Source: Chalciporus piperatus | Lineage: Eukaryota; Basidiomycota; Agaricomycetes; Boletales; Boletaceae | Length of the DNA: 64,000 nt | Direction of reading: 5' to 3' | Assembly (NCBI GenBank): GCA_038093975.1 | Contig: JBBPTG010000011.1 | Span: 62,001 to 126,000, forward strand | Shown: one piece after another, positions 47,701 through 58,388 of the stretch | Numbering within the stretch: position 1 is the stretch's first letter | Layout: every line of letters begins with the position of its first letter | Made by a program: the position numbers and the translations under genes | Notes under the pieces: model-generated | What the model was told of the DNA's origin: nothing | The model's input: the letters and a program-made list of their open reading frames with translations, nothing else | The model's database searches: none

Positions 47701-49540
47701 GAGTCGAGGAGATGATCAAGCGTAGCTTCTCGGAGAATTCTTCTCAGCGGCTTCTACCTGATCAACAGAAAGAAGTCGCTGAAGTAAGTGGCGGTGTGCT
47801 ACTTTGTGGTAATTACTGAAACTCTCTTTAGCACGAGAGAAGTCTGTCGTCAATGCCAGGCCTCCAATGCGAGATATGTTCAACTGATATCGAACAATTT
47901 TATGACGCCCAGAGTGCGATAGTACACCATAATCATCGCCTGCTTTCAATGTCTGCGAGCACCTCCTCCAACCAAAATGTCCTTGGAACTGGTCGAGTGG
48001 TCATCTTAAGAGACTCGGTGCGTGTGTTTCGTAAAGTAAATTTGAAGGACAATTTCTGATGCGTGTATCATAACAAGCATTTCTATCCGTTTCACGCGGC
48101 TGTGGTACTGAAACCTGATCTTCGGGAGTCGGGAAGCGAGAGAAAGTACTTCGTTCTCGCTCTTGTGGATCAGAGGATCAAAAGCAGAAAACAGGGTATG
48201 TCCATTTCATCTCGTGACTGACAAGATCGAGGCCACTGATACTTGACATAGATGTAGACGAGGCGATGGTCTCCCCGAGGTGGCCGCCTGTACCTTCTTC
48301 ACTCCAGCCCGACCAGGCTACATATGAAGTTGCAAGTGTCAAATTAAGCAGTATCTCGCTCGTCACACACAAACTCATCAAGGTAATCTGGAACGATCAT
48401 TACAGCTATCAGGGTCTAACCATCGAGCGCAGGTAGATGCCTCAGGAATTGTCGATAGCCATAGAAAGTCTCCCATTCTCGAGGCCACCTCAGCCCTGGA
48501 GATCGTGGTTATGGATTGGGTTGCATCTGGCACAGTACAAGAGGCAGACTGGGGTCGCATGCGCGTTCTTGAATTCCAGGAGACTCTTCGAACTCGGAAC
48601 GAAATGTCTCACAGTCTTCCGAGATATGAATGCACACTCTGCGAGCACTTCGATGAGCACGTAAGTCGAACATTTTTTTTCCTGTCAGATCGCGCTGAAA
48701 AAGGTCGGTAGTATATCCGTCTCCATGGACGTAGGCTTTTGCGGTCCAAGATAGCCACGCTGAAGGATGCAATCTCCGAACAGAATTTGGATCTTATCCC
48801 CGAATACGAGCAAAGGATTCAAGTTCTCAAAGCGCTTAACTTCATCAACGAGAATCAGACTGTCCAACTCAAAGGTCGTGTGGCTTGTGAGGTACCTTGA
48901 TCTCATCTTGTCGTGGCGCACGATGAAAACATCATTTGACAGATTAATTCTGTGAACGAACTTGTCCTCACCGAGCTTATCCTTGAGAATACCCTCGCAA
49001 ATTACGAACCCGAAGAAGTGGTCGCGCTGCTTTCTAGTTTTGTCTTCCAAGAGAAAACGGACGTCGAGCCTGTTATACCTCCAAAACTTCAAGAAGGTCT
49101 CGATGCGATCGCTGTCATCACTGATAGGGTCGCGCGAATCCAGGACCGACACAAAGTGGCTGCTCAGGATTTCCGGTCGACGCTCAAGATTGGACTGGTC
49201 GAGGTAGTGTACGAATGGGCGAAGGGAATGGTACTTTCGATTTTCGCTCCGCTACCAATCCTACCACTCATTTCCTCCTTCAAGCCATTTGACCAGATTA
49301 CCTCGCTGACGGACGTGGCTGAAGGGACTGTCGTCAGAGTAATCACCCGTTTGGATGAAACATGTCGAGAAGTCAGAGACGCCGCGAGAGTGATTGGCGA
49401 TGCTGACTTGTTCAAGAAGATGGAGGAGGCGCAGATTAAAATCAAAAGAGACAGTACGTCGATTCTAGTTTTTCACTGAGATTTCCTCTTGTTGACCATC
49501 TTGACCGTCAGTCGTTTTCGCTGCAAGCTTGTATTTCTAG
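44721..49540 (+). CDS. SKI2: Ski2 RNA helicase (SKIV2L) of the cytoplasmic exosome cofactor complex
   Basis: Ski2 is the DExH helicase of the Ski complex; it feeds mRNA to the cytoplasmic exosome for 3'-5' decay. The gene starts [19 protein letters not shown]. After a 300-residue N-terminal part come [17 protein letters not shown] (Q-like motif), [15 protein letters not shown] (motif I), [16 protein letters not shown] (Ia), [20 protein letters not shown] (Ib), FDEVHYVND (DEVH, II) and ILLSATVPN (III). Between the RecA domains is a Gly/Arg-rich insert ([20 protein letters not shown]) at about 46.72-46.85 kb. RecA2 has [43 protein letters not shown] and [13 protein letters not shown]. The arch/insertion and DSHCT regions follow, ending [34 protein letters not shown] and a last exon FAASLYF. 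About 1,250 residues in more than fifteen exons. Mtr4 is excluded by the long N terminus and the insert. Confidence 0.94.
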
Positions 49541-49643
49541 CGCCATTTGAGCGCCATTGTAGTTAGCTTGTCGATCACATGTTTCTGAGGCAGCATTCCA
49601 AATGTGTGGAATTCCAACGTCAATTATGTGAACCGCCTCTTGG

Positions 49644-51600
49644 ATGCCTTCTGGATTAGCGCCTTCTTCCAACAGTTCCTCGATGTCGACGCTTGAGATG
49701 AACGCAGCCAACAGGCAGAACGGCGAGAACCCTTCGCTCTCCCTGCACGGCGAAACATCGGCGAAAGGTACAATGAGCAACAACTCGGAGGCTTTTACCC
49801 ACGCGTCCACTTCTGCAAGCACTGTTCATGGCAGCGACTGTCCATATTCTGCCAATGTCATACATCAGCGTCGAAGGGTCAACCCAGAAAGCCTGGCGCT
49901 GCGCCTCGGACCAGATCTCGTACGCGACCTAGATGCCCTCATCATGCCCGGAAACACAGAAATGCCGACGTTCGCCGTTCGCAAAGAGCTTCAAGAACGA
50001 TACAACATTGACAGGAGGCACATTTACGACTACTTTCACAGCAGGGGCTTGCGTGTAGTCAAAGAAGATAAGCACGGCAATGCTGTGACGCCCACAGAGC
50101 CTGCTCCCACCCCGCTGGTAAGTGGCTGTCTAACTTCGTGTTTATACGCGAGATCATCAACGAATACCCTGCTAGCCAAACCTTCGCCGCGTACGGCAAC
50201 AACCCCTTAACAGCTTCCCCTCCCATCCTTCGCATACTCCCACGTCAGGGAGTAAATGGAGCGCCCCCAAACCCCGTGGAATCACAAAGGTGAAACCTGG
50301 TCGTCCGAAGAGGAGTCTCCCAGCGAATCTCAAAGTCGTTCCTATTATCCGGGAAACCAGCGAAACCAAGGTTGTCGATGACGCCATCACCGAACACACT
50401 CCAGCTCCTCCAACCGCAACTTATGTTGTCGTAAACCCGCTTCTTCCCTTCTCACTCCCTCAGATGGAAGAAGAGGACGAGCATCTTACTTTCAATTCAA
50501 TCGAGAATCCCCTGGATGAGTCGTTCTCTATAGCACGCGCGATTGGGGACATCGCCTACTCGTATCGACATACGCTTGTATTCCAGAGAATGCAAGAACT
50601 TAACGAATCTCCCCTCAAGTCAACTTTCGCCGACGATTCACCGCTCTCATACAACGAGACTTCGCCATGCTCCGTAAGCGACAGGGCACTACTACTTCCT
50701 CACGTGGAAGCTCTCGCCACGGACGAGCGACGAGCAATTTACAAGGCACTCTCGGAGTCTCTCGGGCCTCCCCGCGGTATCCAGGAATACCAAGGTACCT
50801 ACAGAAAGTATATGGAAGGTCGCACGAAACTCTATTTCGAGGGCCTTCTTTCTGATCACACTCAGCAACCATCTAAGACAAGCACGTCAGCAGATCGGAA
50901 ACCCGCTTTGGATACGAACGAGTTCAGGCACTGGCTCTCTGAGATCAAGTTTCCCGAACGAGACGGTATGAATGGGGCGTCGCGGTTTTCTCATAACCAC
51001 CGAAACACGAATGTGACAAAGACATATGGTGCGGACATATCCACCGAGAAATCCTCCGGTCAGAGACTTCCCCACTGGACACAAACGCTAGATGATCTGT
51101 TCCCGCCTCCGGCCCGAACTTTGAAAAACGGACTCGATATCACGGATTCTCCCGTCGTCCGCACGCGCGAACTTCCCTATATGGCGCCGCACTTCTCCCC
51201 CGACTTGCTAGGTGACGAATCTAGCAAGGGAGATCAGTCACTACTTTCGGGTGTTTTCAGCCCAACCAAACCTGTCCTTCCGGAAGCATCTCTCTCGGAG
51301 GCTGACCAAAAGTGCCGACACGGACTTGCGGGCTTCCCACGACCTCAGGAAGTAACGACTCGCGTACCAGCTGTCGACTTGGGTGATCGCTCGGCGGTTG
51401 GCATTCCGGGAATACGGATCGCGCAAGGTTCCCCTCACAACGAACCGCTCCGCAAGACCCGCATGGCACAACTCAATGATGCTCGGACCCGTTTTGCGCC
51501 GTGTAGTTCTCTCACCCGCGACAGGGATAGGATCAAAACAAGGTCAATTACGTCCCGTGATGCGCGAAGGCGAACACCATCTGCTGCAGGCGGTATCTGA
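49644..51600 (+). CDS. Homeodomain-like protein with AT-hook
   Basis: This is a putative DNA-binding regulator. Two exons, 49644-50117 and 50176-51600, give 632 residues; the acceptor GCTAG at 50175 is the only one that avoids a stop. Residues about 78-142 resemble a homeodomain: the third helix reads DRRHIYDYFHSRGLRVVKED, in the place of the usual WFxNR recognition helix. Trp is Tyr and the DNA-contacting Asn51 is Ser, so the domain is divergent. At the start of exon 2, VKPGRPKRSLP is an AT-hook core. The rest (residues 200-632) is Ser/Pro/Asp-rich with islands of order (SIARAIGDIAYSYRHTLVFQ, YKALSESLGPPRGIQEYQG). An alternative start is ATG 49683. It lies 103 bases after SKI2. No second homeodomain gene is next to it, so a mating-type locus is unlikely. 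Confidence 0.72.
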
Positions 51601-52134
51601 CAGGTGTCTCACATTCCCATCACGTCTAGTACTAAGCATACTTTTCACATGAGATCTCGACGCCTGCTACTTTGATTAGTATGTACACAATAGAAACCTA
51701 CGCCTGTGGCGTTGACACCAGTGATACAGATCCCCCTTTATACCACAGCATGTTTTTTTTTCTCATCAGTCAAGTTACCCTGTATTCTTCCCCTTCCGTC
51801 AACTGTTTTTTTGCAAGGTTTTAGCAGGGTAGCAAGCAACCCTTGGTTTTTTCAATTGGCTTTATGTACTTTCGTACGCCCCTAGCTCTGTAACCCCGCA
51901 TGTTGTAACTTCTTGCCAGACTAAAGTGAGCGTGAGCCGCTTGTCCAATTATGAGTACATTACAGTTGCATTAGCTCGAAGAATGGCAAAATACATGCTC
52001 TCTAACTTGGATTATGGGATTCTGATTCTTTGCATTACATGTGCTGTGTCGTGATAAGATGCCTCAAAAATAGCCACTGTGGTAGAAAAGACATGCGCAA
52101 GTGGGGGAACATAGTAATAACACTGTCCTGGAAA
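51601..52134. other. Convergent intergenic region, 530 bases
   Basis: This stretch between two convergent gene ends holds T-rich runs (TGTTTTTTTTTCTC near 51749) and no frames worth calling. It is presumably two 3' UTRs. Confidence 0.5.
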
Positions 52135-53451
52135 TCACCGCCATCGCCATCGCATCGGAAAACCCACGCAACCACAGGAACATATCTTTCCTTCCGCGGA
52201 ACAAATTCCGTCGGACGGTTGATGTTCTTGAGAGAAAGTCAACCCTTCATGTGCGAACCGGCCGCATTCCGTTGCTGCGACGAGATCGTCACACATCGAT
52301 TCTGATGCGTCGTCTTCGTCATAGCAAATATCATCATGGGCGCCGCTAGTGGGTGGGTTCTTGAGTTGATACCTGACAGCATCCGAGACAGGTTGACAGA
52401 GAAGCGGGAGAGGTGACAGTGCCTGTAACGGCTGTGAAGAACGTGATTCTTCTGGTTCGCCGTGTTCCATCGCACTAACCGCAAAGTCCGCCAACGGAAT
52501 AGGAGGTATTGGGCGGATCGGCTGCGGTTGCAGGATCGGTAAGCGATTTGGGGTGGGTCGTGATGTAGAAGAGACAATTGCGCCGGCGAGTGATGATGAA
52601 GATAGTTGGTGGTACAGTGACGATGACGGGATTGGTGCGAGCAAAGATGTCGAAGATGAATAGTTGTGCTGGGTATACATGTGTGGGTATGATGTTACAG
52701 GAAGAGAATTCGGCGGTGAGAGGGAAGGCTCTTTCTCGGTCGCCCGCTGCGGGGTGGATACAGCGGCGGAACGGTGAGATCCACTTGGGTAGTAACCTGG
52801 CACTGACGCAGAGAGCCTTCTATCGGCTGGTGAATAAACACCGGGATTGGAAGAATAAGATGAAGATGGCGTTTCTCCTAATGCTCCTTCAAGCGCAGAA
52901 GTGGACTTGATGGCATGTGGGACCGATGCACCGTAGAGCGGTGATGGTGCCTGGTCAGCTTCATCTATCCCTTCCATATCGAAGTCGGAGTCGAGGTAAT
53001 CTTCGTCGTCAGCATACTCGAATTCGTCAAACTCCATGGACTGGAACTCCGCTTCGTCAACATCATGTGGCCCGAATGGAGAGGAGGGCGTCAGGATGGA
53101 ATGCGATGAAGTAGAGGACGGCGTGTCGATATCTGACGCGAAAGCGTGTTGAGAAGGGAGTATTGTCATCTTCGGGTTGATAGCGGACTCGGGCAATGAT
53201 GACGACCGAGGGGGTGGATCATAGATCCAAGGGTTAGAGCGGACAGACGCTGACCAACTTTCTTTGGAGTAGTGTTGTTCGTAGCCCGGATGGATATAGC
53301 TGGGGGATGGGCTTCTGGCGTAGAGATGGGGGTACATGGCGTTGCTTTGCGAGTTGTGAGATTCGGATGGAGAATATATGTATGGCGGCAGGGTAACACC
53401 CTGGGGCGATGATGCATCATTCACGGGATGAGTCTGGACGGTTGAGATCAT
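52135..53451 (-). CDS. Uncharacterised Ser/Pro-rich protein, single exon
   Basis: A single open frame codes 438 residues from ATG 53451 (MISTVQTHPVNDASSPQ) to the stop at 52135. It is mostly low-complexity: repeated SSTS, SPS and PYIYSPSESHNS words, consistent with a disordered protein. An acidic block at about residues 140-170 (DVDEAEFQSMEFDEFEYAD) and a Pro-rich stretch (LPILQPQPIRPIPPIPL) stand out. The C-terminal 60 residues are better ordered, ending in a Cys-rich segment (GKICSCGCVGFPMRW). Acidic and Ser-rich composition with Pro-rich linkers would suit a transcription factor activation region, but no DNA-binding domain is visible. No homologue is recognised. Palindromic elements lie 0.5-1 kb upstream of its start. 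Confidence 0.65.
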   Translation of the reverse strand: MISTVQTHPVNDASSPQGVTLPPYIYSPSESHNSQSNAMYPHLYARSPSPSYIHPGYEQHYSKESWSASVRSNPWIYDPPPRSSSLPESAINPKMTILPSQHAFASDIDTPSSTSSHSILTPSSPFGPHDVDEAEFQSMEFDEFEYADDEDYLDSDFDMEGIDEADQAPSPLYGASVPHAIKSTSALEGALGETPSSSYSSNPGVYSPADRRLSASVPGYYPSGSHRSAAVSTPQRATEKEPSLSPPNSLPVTSYPHMYTQHNYSSSTSLLAPIPSSSLYHQLSSSSLAGAIVSSTSRPTPNRLPILQPQPIRPIPPIPLADFAVSAMEHGEPEESRSSQPLQALSPLPLLCQPVSDAVRYQLKNPPTSGAHDDICYDEDDASESMCDDLVAATECGRFAHEGLTFSQEHQPSDGICSAEGKICSCGCVGFPMRWRWR

Positions 53452-54013
53452 AAAATCCTAATCGGGAGCGCGGAAGGGAAGTCAATTAACCGATGGCAAA
53501 GGACCCAAACAACTGGGAAGGTATCAGGGACGCCTCGGACTGAATGACACTGGGCATTTATACTCGTGTATCTCTGACGTTGGCGGGTTAATGGGTCCCT
53601 CGAAAACGCATGATGCGGCTTAGGGCTGCGCTCAGTTTCCAATTATTAAATGCCCGCGATGGATCCGAAGTGACAAGGTCAGGATAACAATGGCGAAGAG
53701 GGGCCTATGAAACACGTTTGTAACAACTCCGTGGATGCTATACGGGGACGAAGAATGGACAAACCTGAAAGGGATCGCCATCCTGAGCCCATCAACGGCC
53801 CAAACGCCCAAACGTTGTGATATATCCGGTAAATCAGCGGATGGGAGGTATTGACGAACGGGGCCGTGCCGCAAGGGAAATGGCTCGTGAGCCGGGAAAA
53901 GTATAGAGACGTCTGCGATAGTACTTAGTGGGGGAAGGTCGCACCCGGGCCTCATGTTAGCAGCGCCATGAAACCTTGACTGACGCGGCAATCTATGGCG
54001 ACCAACCAGTACT

Positions 54014-54028
54014 ATACCATTATGGTAT
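54014..54028. repeat. Perfect palindrome ATACCAT-T-ATGGTAT
   Basis: Seven-base arms pair perfectly around one central base. Confidence 0.8.
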
Positions 54029-54377
54029 TGCTTCCATGATAAGTTATTCCATGATTTGACGTTTCCCGGTGCGCCTCTGGGTGTTCTCCGGTGTGCCTGC
54101 CTCGGTGAGGTCCGTGGGGGAATCACATACGTATAGCCAGATACGCATTCGCTTGCCTGTGAGATGATTCGCTGCGCCTGATATAGTATTAGGAACAAGA
54201 GATCGCTTCTCGCGTTCCCATGAAAAAGCTCGGCTCACCCTATTTTTGATAAATCGCCCGTAGTGGTCAAGTGCTGTGATCCACATTTATAATCCCGTAA
54301 GAACTGCGATATGCATCGGAGCTAGTACCAGTGGTTCGATATCAAAATGGAGTATTTGAAGGAGATACTAATCCTCG

Positions 54378-54417
54378 CAGCTGGCCGTTGCCGCGCAGCA
54401 ACCCTGATGGCCAGCTG
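54378..54417. repeat. Compound inverted repeat, nested arms
   Basis: The outer arms CAGCTGGCC (54378-54386) and GGCCAGCTG (54409-54417) match perfectly. Immediately inside, GTTGC (54387-54391) pairs with GCAAC (54398-54402) around a six-base loop, with six unpaired bases on one side. Confidence 0.8.
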
Positions 54418-54422
54418 ACCAT

Positions 54423-54462
54423 ACAGCATAATGATGCTGTAGGATCATTATGCATTATGATC
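54423..54462. repeat. Two adjacent palindromes
   Basis: ACAGCAT/ATGCTGT (54423-54429 and 54434-54440) is perfect with a four-base centre. Two bases later, GATCATTATGCATTATGATC (54443-54462) is a near-perfect 20-base palindrome with 18 of 20 positions symmetric. Confidence 0.8.
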
Positions 54463-55052
54463 GTTGTGTTGGCCAAAGTTGGGGTGGTTGGGGCCAGGTG
54501 ATTCATGTCCCGCCGTCCACGCACACCCAACGAGGTCCAGCAGTGGTCCAGCACACTCATGTGCATGATCACCGATTTGCGCACCGATGATCCTTACGCG
54601 CTACGAGTCAAGTGATGGCGTGATGGATAGCAAATGTGGGGCGCCAGCGCACCTGTTTTCTGATTTCAAGGACAAGTTCGCCGCTGTTCGCCGTTTCAAT
54701 CGAAATATGGTTTCCTCTGAGGGGGCGCCTCGTTCCGACCCTGAGTCTGACGCTCATTGAGAGAGAACAAAAATCATTCTTCACAACAGCCGAAGTCAAG
54801 TGAAGTGAGATGAAAGTGCTGTACTTGAATGATTGTGACAGTACTAGTGTGTATACATGTATAGTTGGTACCTGGATGACACAAAGGAAGGACAGGACCA
54901 TGACCATGCGGAAGTACTAAAACCGAAACAGCCGCAATACAAACAAGGTCCCTATTAAGCATCGGTAGATGCGTATCAGCAACAAAAAACATCGGTTACA
55001 CACACCCATACGCCACCGCACCGCAAACTTTGAATCACAGGACTGAAACGTT

Positions 55053-55891
55053 TTACTCAACCACAAGACTGCCCATTGCCCTCTGGACATCCCGCATAGT
55101 CGAGTCAAGCGTACCACGCGGAGCGGCGACAGGGCTACCTCCACCTGAATTTCCATGGATAACGCGTGGGCCCAATCCAGGATGTCTTACACCAAGGGCA
55201 GCTCCAAGCATCCTTTTCCCTGGGTCGCCGATCCTTGGGGGACCTTCTGCGTGCAGAATCGCAGGGTCATCATGTGCGACGGCAGAGTTAATAAGATCGT
55301 TCAACGAGGGGTGAGTGGGAAGCGAAGGAAGCGTAGGCGATGGTTCACGGCCGTTATTTGGCGAGTGCTCTGAAATGGTGGTATTGAGCACGTGACCGAT
55401 TCCACTACGAATACCGTTGCCGTTCTGGCTGTTGTTGGCGCTGCGGTTGGGGAAAACGGAAATGGAAGCAGCGCGCATGTTGTGCCCGCGTGATGGATTG
55501 CTGTTGTGCTGTCCACGGGAATTTACCGTCTGAATGACAGTTTGGGCATCAGGACCATCATATGGCTTGATGGTTGCGGTGGGATTCGCTGCCAGAATGG
55601 CAGGCGGGAAGGCGAGTGTGTGGAGGTACGCGCGTTTAGCTATTTAGGAAGGTGAGGATCATTGCGGACGGGGAACATGTGTACGTATGACGGCGTACCT
55701 ATGGAAGCATCTTGAAAGACGATCAAAAGGCTAGTATCGTCTCTCCACTTGATCTTGAAACCGCCCCCGACGGTTTCCCACTCCGAAAATGCACCTTGAA
55801 TGTCCTTTGTCTTGAGCTCCTTTGCGAAGCCACTCAAGGACAGAATACGGGTCACAGACGCAGAGAGACCAGAAGTCGAAGCCAAAGACAT
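55053..55891 (-). CDS. RRM-fold protein resembling R3HCC1-type
   Basis: Two exons (55699-55891 and 55053-55639) give 259 residues. The N-terminal 80 residues form a compact unit: ARILSLSGFAKELKTKD-type beta-alpha start (read SVTRILSLSGFAKEL), KTKDIQGAFSEWE, GGFKIKWRDDTSLLIVFQD, SIAKRAYLHTLAF. This is the pattern of the RRM-like domain of the R3H/coiled-coil (R3HCC1) proteins, in which a beta strand, KIKW.DDT.L.VF, is typical. The remainder is Ser/Pro/Asn-rich with two ordered bits (HPSLNDLINSAVAHDDPAI, GDPGKRMLGAALGVRHPGLG). The role is unknown; an RNA- or protein-binding function is inferred from the fold only. The gene is divergent from the coiled-coil protein gene that starts at 56507. Confidence 0.75.
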
Positions 55892-56506
55892 ATTTTGACG
55901 ATAATAGAGTATATGCGAAGGCGGCAAGTTGATAGCAGTGGTGGAAAGAGGATAAAGGGACCAAAGAGAGGATATGGAGCGAAAGTCGGATCAGCAGGCG
56001 AAAATTGACGACTGTGCAAAAGATGTAATGAGAGTTTGCCGAGAGAAACGTGCAAAATGTCCACGTACCGGGCCTGGGCTAAGCTAGAAAACGAAGTGCG
56101 TGATGTAGTACGTAGTGAATTGGGATGCGGTTGAAAGGGAGTGTTTGCGTTTTTGATGTTGTACAGAAGCTGACCGGAACGACGAGGACGACGAGGACGA
56201 TGGCGAAAAACAAGACTGAGCGAACAACGAGCCGGAATCCGTCCTCGTCCTTTGTGCGCGATTCCCACGATTTACTTGCTCACACCCATCGACATAGGGA
56301 TCGTACATCAGGTCCATCAGGTCTGTAGCCCTCCAAGTCATCCTAGGAGTCGTGTAAGAACTGACCTGGACTGACCAACATCGCCGCAGACCACACAGGA
56401 CACTCGAGAAGGCTCGCTCTCCTTGACGGCAAGTGTTCGTCTTCTCATATCGGCTGCCCCTTCCTTATTGGGACTCGGGTCTCTTCCTCCAGCGTCCCAT
56501 CCAGCC
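55892..56506. promoter_or_regulatory. Divergent intergenic region, 615 bases
   Basis: This lies between divergent genes. It contains a tandem GACGAGGACGACGAGGACGA run at 56182-56201 and no TATA box. There are no gene-like frames. Confidence 0.4.
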
Positions 56507-57813
56507 ATGATCATGGACAACGACATCCTCCGCGCATGGATGCTCGTTCACGAGTTGAGCGATCAGCTCACTCACAACCAGAAAATGGCCTCCGCTCTCC
56601 ATTCAAGAACATCCTCGCTCAAGGTCCGTCCCCCGCCCTCCTCCTGATCCAGGTCTGACCACTGACGGCGACGCAACAGGAACAAGCCACCCACACCAAC
56701 TCTGGTTTCGCATTGAGACGTTTTAATACCGACATCTCCAAAGGTACCACGACCGTGTTTCTCACCTGCAGCACTGATCGTCGTGCTCTCGCACAGAGAG
56801 TTTCGAATCGGAATTGGAGCGCACGAATGCTCAATACATCATCGAGAATCAGAAATTACTACATGAGAACAAACAACTGAGCCTTCTTCTTAAAGAATAT
56901 GAGAACACTATGGAAACCATCATGACAAAGTTCCGCAACCACGCAGTCCGTTCCCTTTTTGTTCTATTCACCGCTCATAATCATTGACCCGCCCATGGGC
57001 GATTCCTTTGAATAGTTAGCGGCGCAGCAACACGAACTCACTCTGACGCGCCATTACGAAGCCCTCATACTCGCATGCGACTCCCAAATTCAATTCAACG
57101 ACCTTGCTAGCGAAACTCAAAGCGCCCTTAGCCTACAACGTCTTGCGCAAAATCTCCGAGCACTTTACCGCTCCATGACCGGGGAAGATGCGGAATACGC
57201 AGATGAAAACGCAGACGAGACACATTTCGACATTCAGGCACTCATTCAATCCCTCGATGACGAAAGTTCATCCTCGAATTTCCGCGAAGACTGGGCACTC
57301 GAACGCGAGTCCGAAATCTCTCGACTCGAGAAGGAGAACGAGGAGTTGCGGAGGATGCTGGGCATCGACCCAGCTTCGCTTGCTGAGAAGGGTGTCACAC
57401 TGGATTTGGATCGGGAGGAGAGCGGGAGGTTCTCGACAATGCGGTTGGAGGCGGCTCGATTACGGAGTGAATCCGCATCGAATGGCTCTAGGTTTGGTGC
57501 CTGGGGTTTTGACGGTGATCAACAACAGGAGAAGGTGGCTTGGGGAGGATGGGAGCCGAGTATGCATCAGCAACAGCAACAGCAACAACAAGTTGGGAAC
57601 GGACCCCCATTGCAGCGTGCAATGGACATACCGAATAGTATGCGGATGCAGCAGCCACGACGGCCGCCCATGTTTACCAGGAACGCTGTTCCTGCCCCGC
57701 CTGTCAGCGTGGGTCCAAATCGTCATATCCCCCCTTCCCCCTGGTCTCAGCAGTTGTCGGTATTTGACCGGGGTTGGACACCAAGTGGACCTACTCTAGA
57801 CCTCAGTCGGTGA
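56507..57813 (+). CDS. SIKE/FGFR1OP2-type coiled-coil protein
   Basis: Four exons (56507-56623, 56680-56743, 56797-56945, 57016-57813) sum to 375 residues. The first 170 residues match the SIKE/FGFR1OP2 family, small coiled-coil subunits of the STRIPAK phosphatase-kinase complex: [20 protein letters not shown], then [41 protein letters not shown] and [15 protein letters not shown] second coiled coil lies at 225-245 ([21 protein letters not shown]). The C-terminal third is disordered with a Q run (eight or so Gln, near 57569-57590), Pro and Arg. In filamentous fungi STRIPAK controls fusion and fruiting-body development; the role here is inferred. ATG 56507 and 56513 are both possible starts. 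Length and exon phases support an intact gene. Confidence 0.83.
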
Positions 57814-58388
57814 CAGTACATAATGTCTTGTAATTGCGATACCCGTTTTGATGACTTCTGATGATTACCGTCCGTGCGATGCTATGATGATCCAGGAGCC
57901 TCGGTGATCCTCCGTGCTAAAACAGGTGAAGATTAACTCGGACAAGGTCGAGATGAGCGTGAACATGATCTATCATTGCATTTCTAACTAACGTTGCAGA
58001 GCATGATGAGGATGATAATGAGTCGTTGAAAGAGAGCGTGAGGGAATGATAACCAGGTGTGGTTGCGCGAAGAACGTGATAGCAAGCGTGCGGGCGAGGG
58101 ACGAGGAATGGGGGAATAGTATGTACGGAAAGAAAACATGAGAGGTATCGCGAGAGGTAGACACGAGAATATCGATACAACAGAAGAACCCCTGAAAATT
58201 GTAGCATGCAACACCCGTAACTCCTACACAATGCGAGAGAAAAAGCAGGCAAAAAGGAAACAATAATTAGAATTAAATGCGCATAAACCCATTATAAAGT
58301 CCTTGAGGAACCTTGCGGGTATTATAGTCGAGTCGTATGGATAAATGCATCTGCATAGACCATAGCGGGGTGGGGGGAGTGCAATGTT
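57814..58388. other. Convergent intergenic region, 575 bases
   Basis: Two 3' ends face each other here. Only short frames and AT-rich patches (58240-58290) are visible. Confidence 0.5.

Larger units (their letters stand above)
53452..55052. other. Intergenic, 1.6 kb, with several palindromes
   Basis: No gene is supported; small minus-strand frames (53632-54198, 54342-54584, 54608-54907) have poor texture. The region contains perfect or near-perfect palindromes at 54014-54028, 54378-54417, 54423-54440 and 54443-54462, listed below. It forms the upstream region of the minus-strand gene starting at 53451 and the 3' flank of the gene ending at 55053. Confidence 0.5.

Noticed and set aside
49644..51600. 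Mating-type (HD) locus
   Set aside because: There is only one homeodomain-like gene, with a degenerate recognition helix, no divergent HD1/HD2 partner and no MIP peptidase gene nearby.
57569..57590. CAA/CAG repeat as a microsatellite feature
   Set aside because: It is a short polyglutamine run inside a coding exon, common in fungal proteins; it is noted in the gene entry only.
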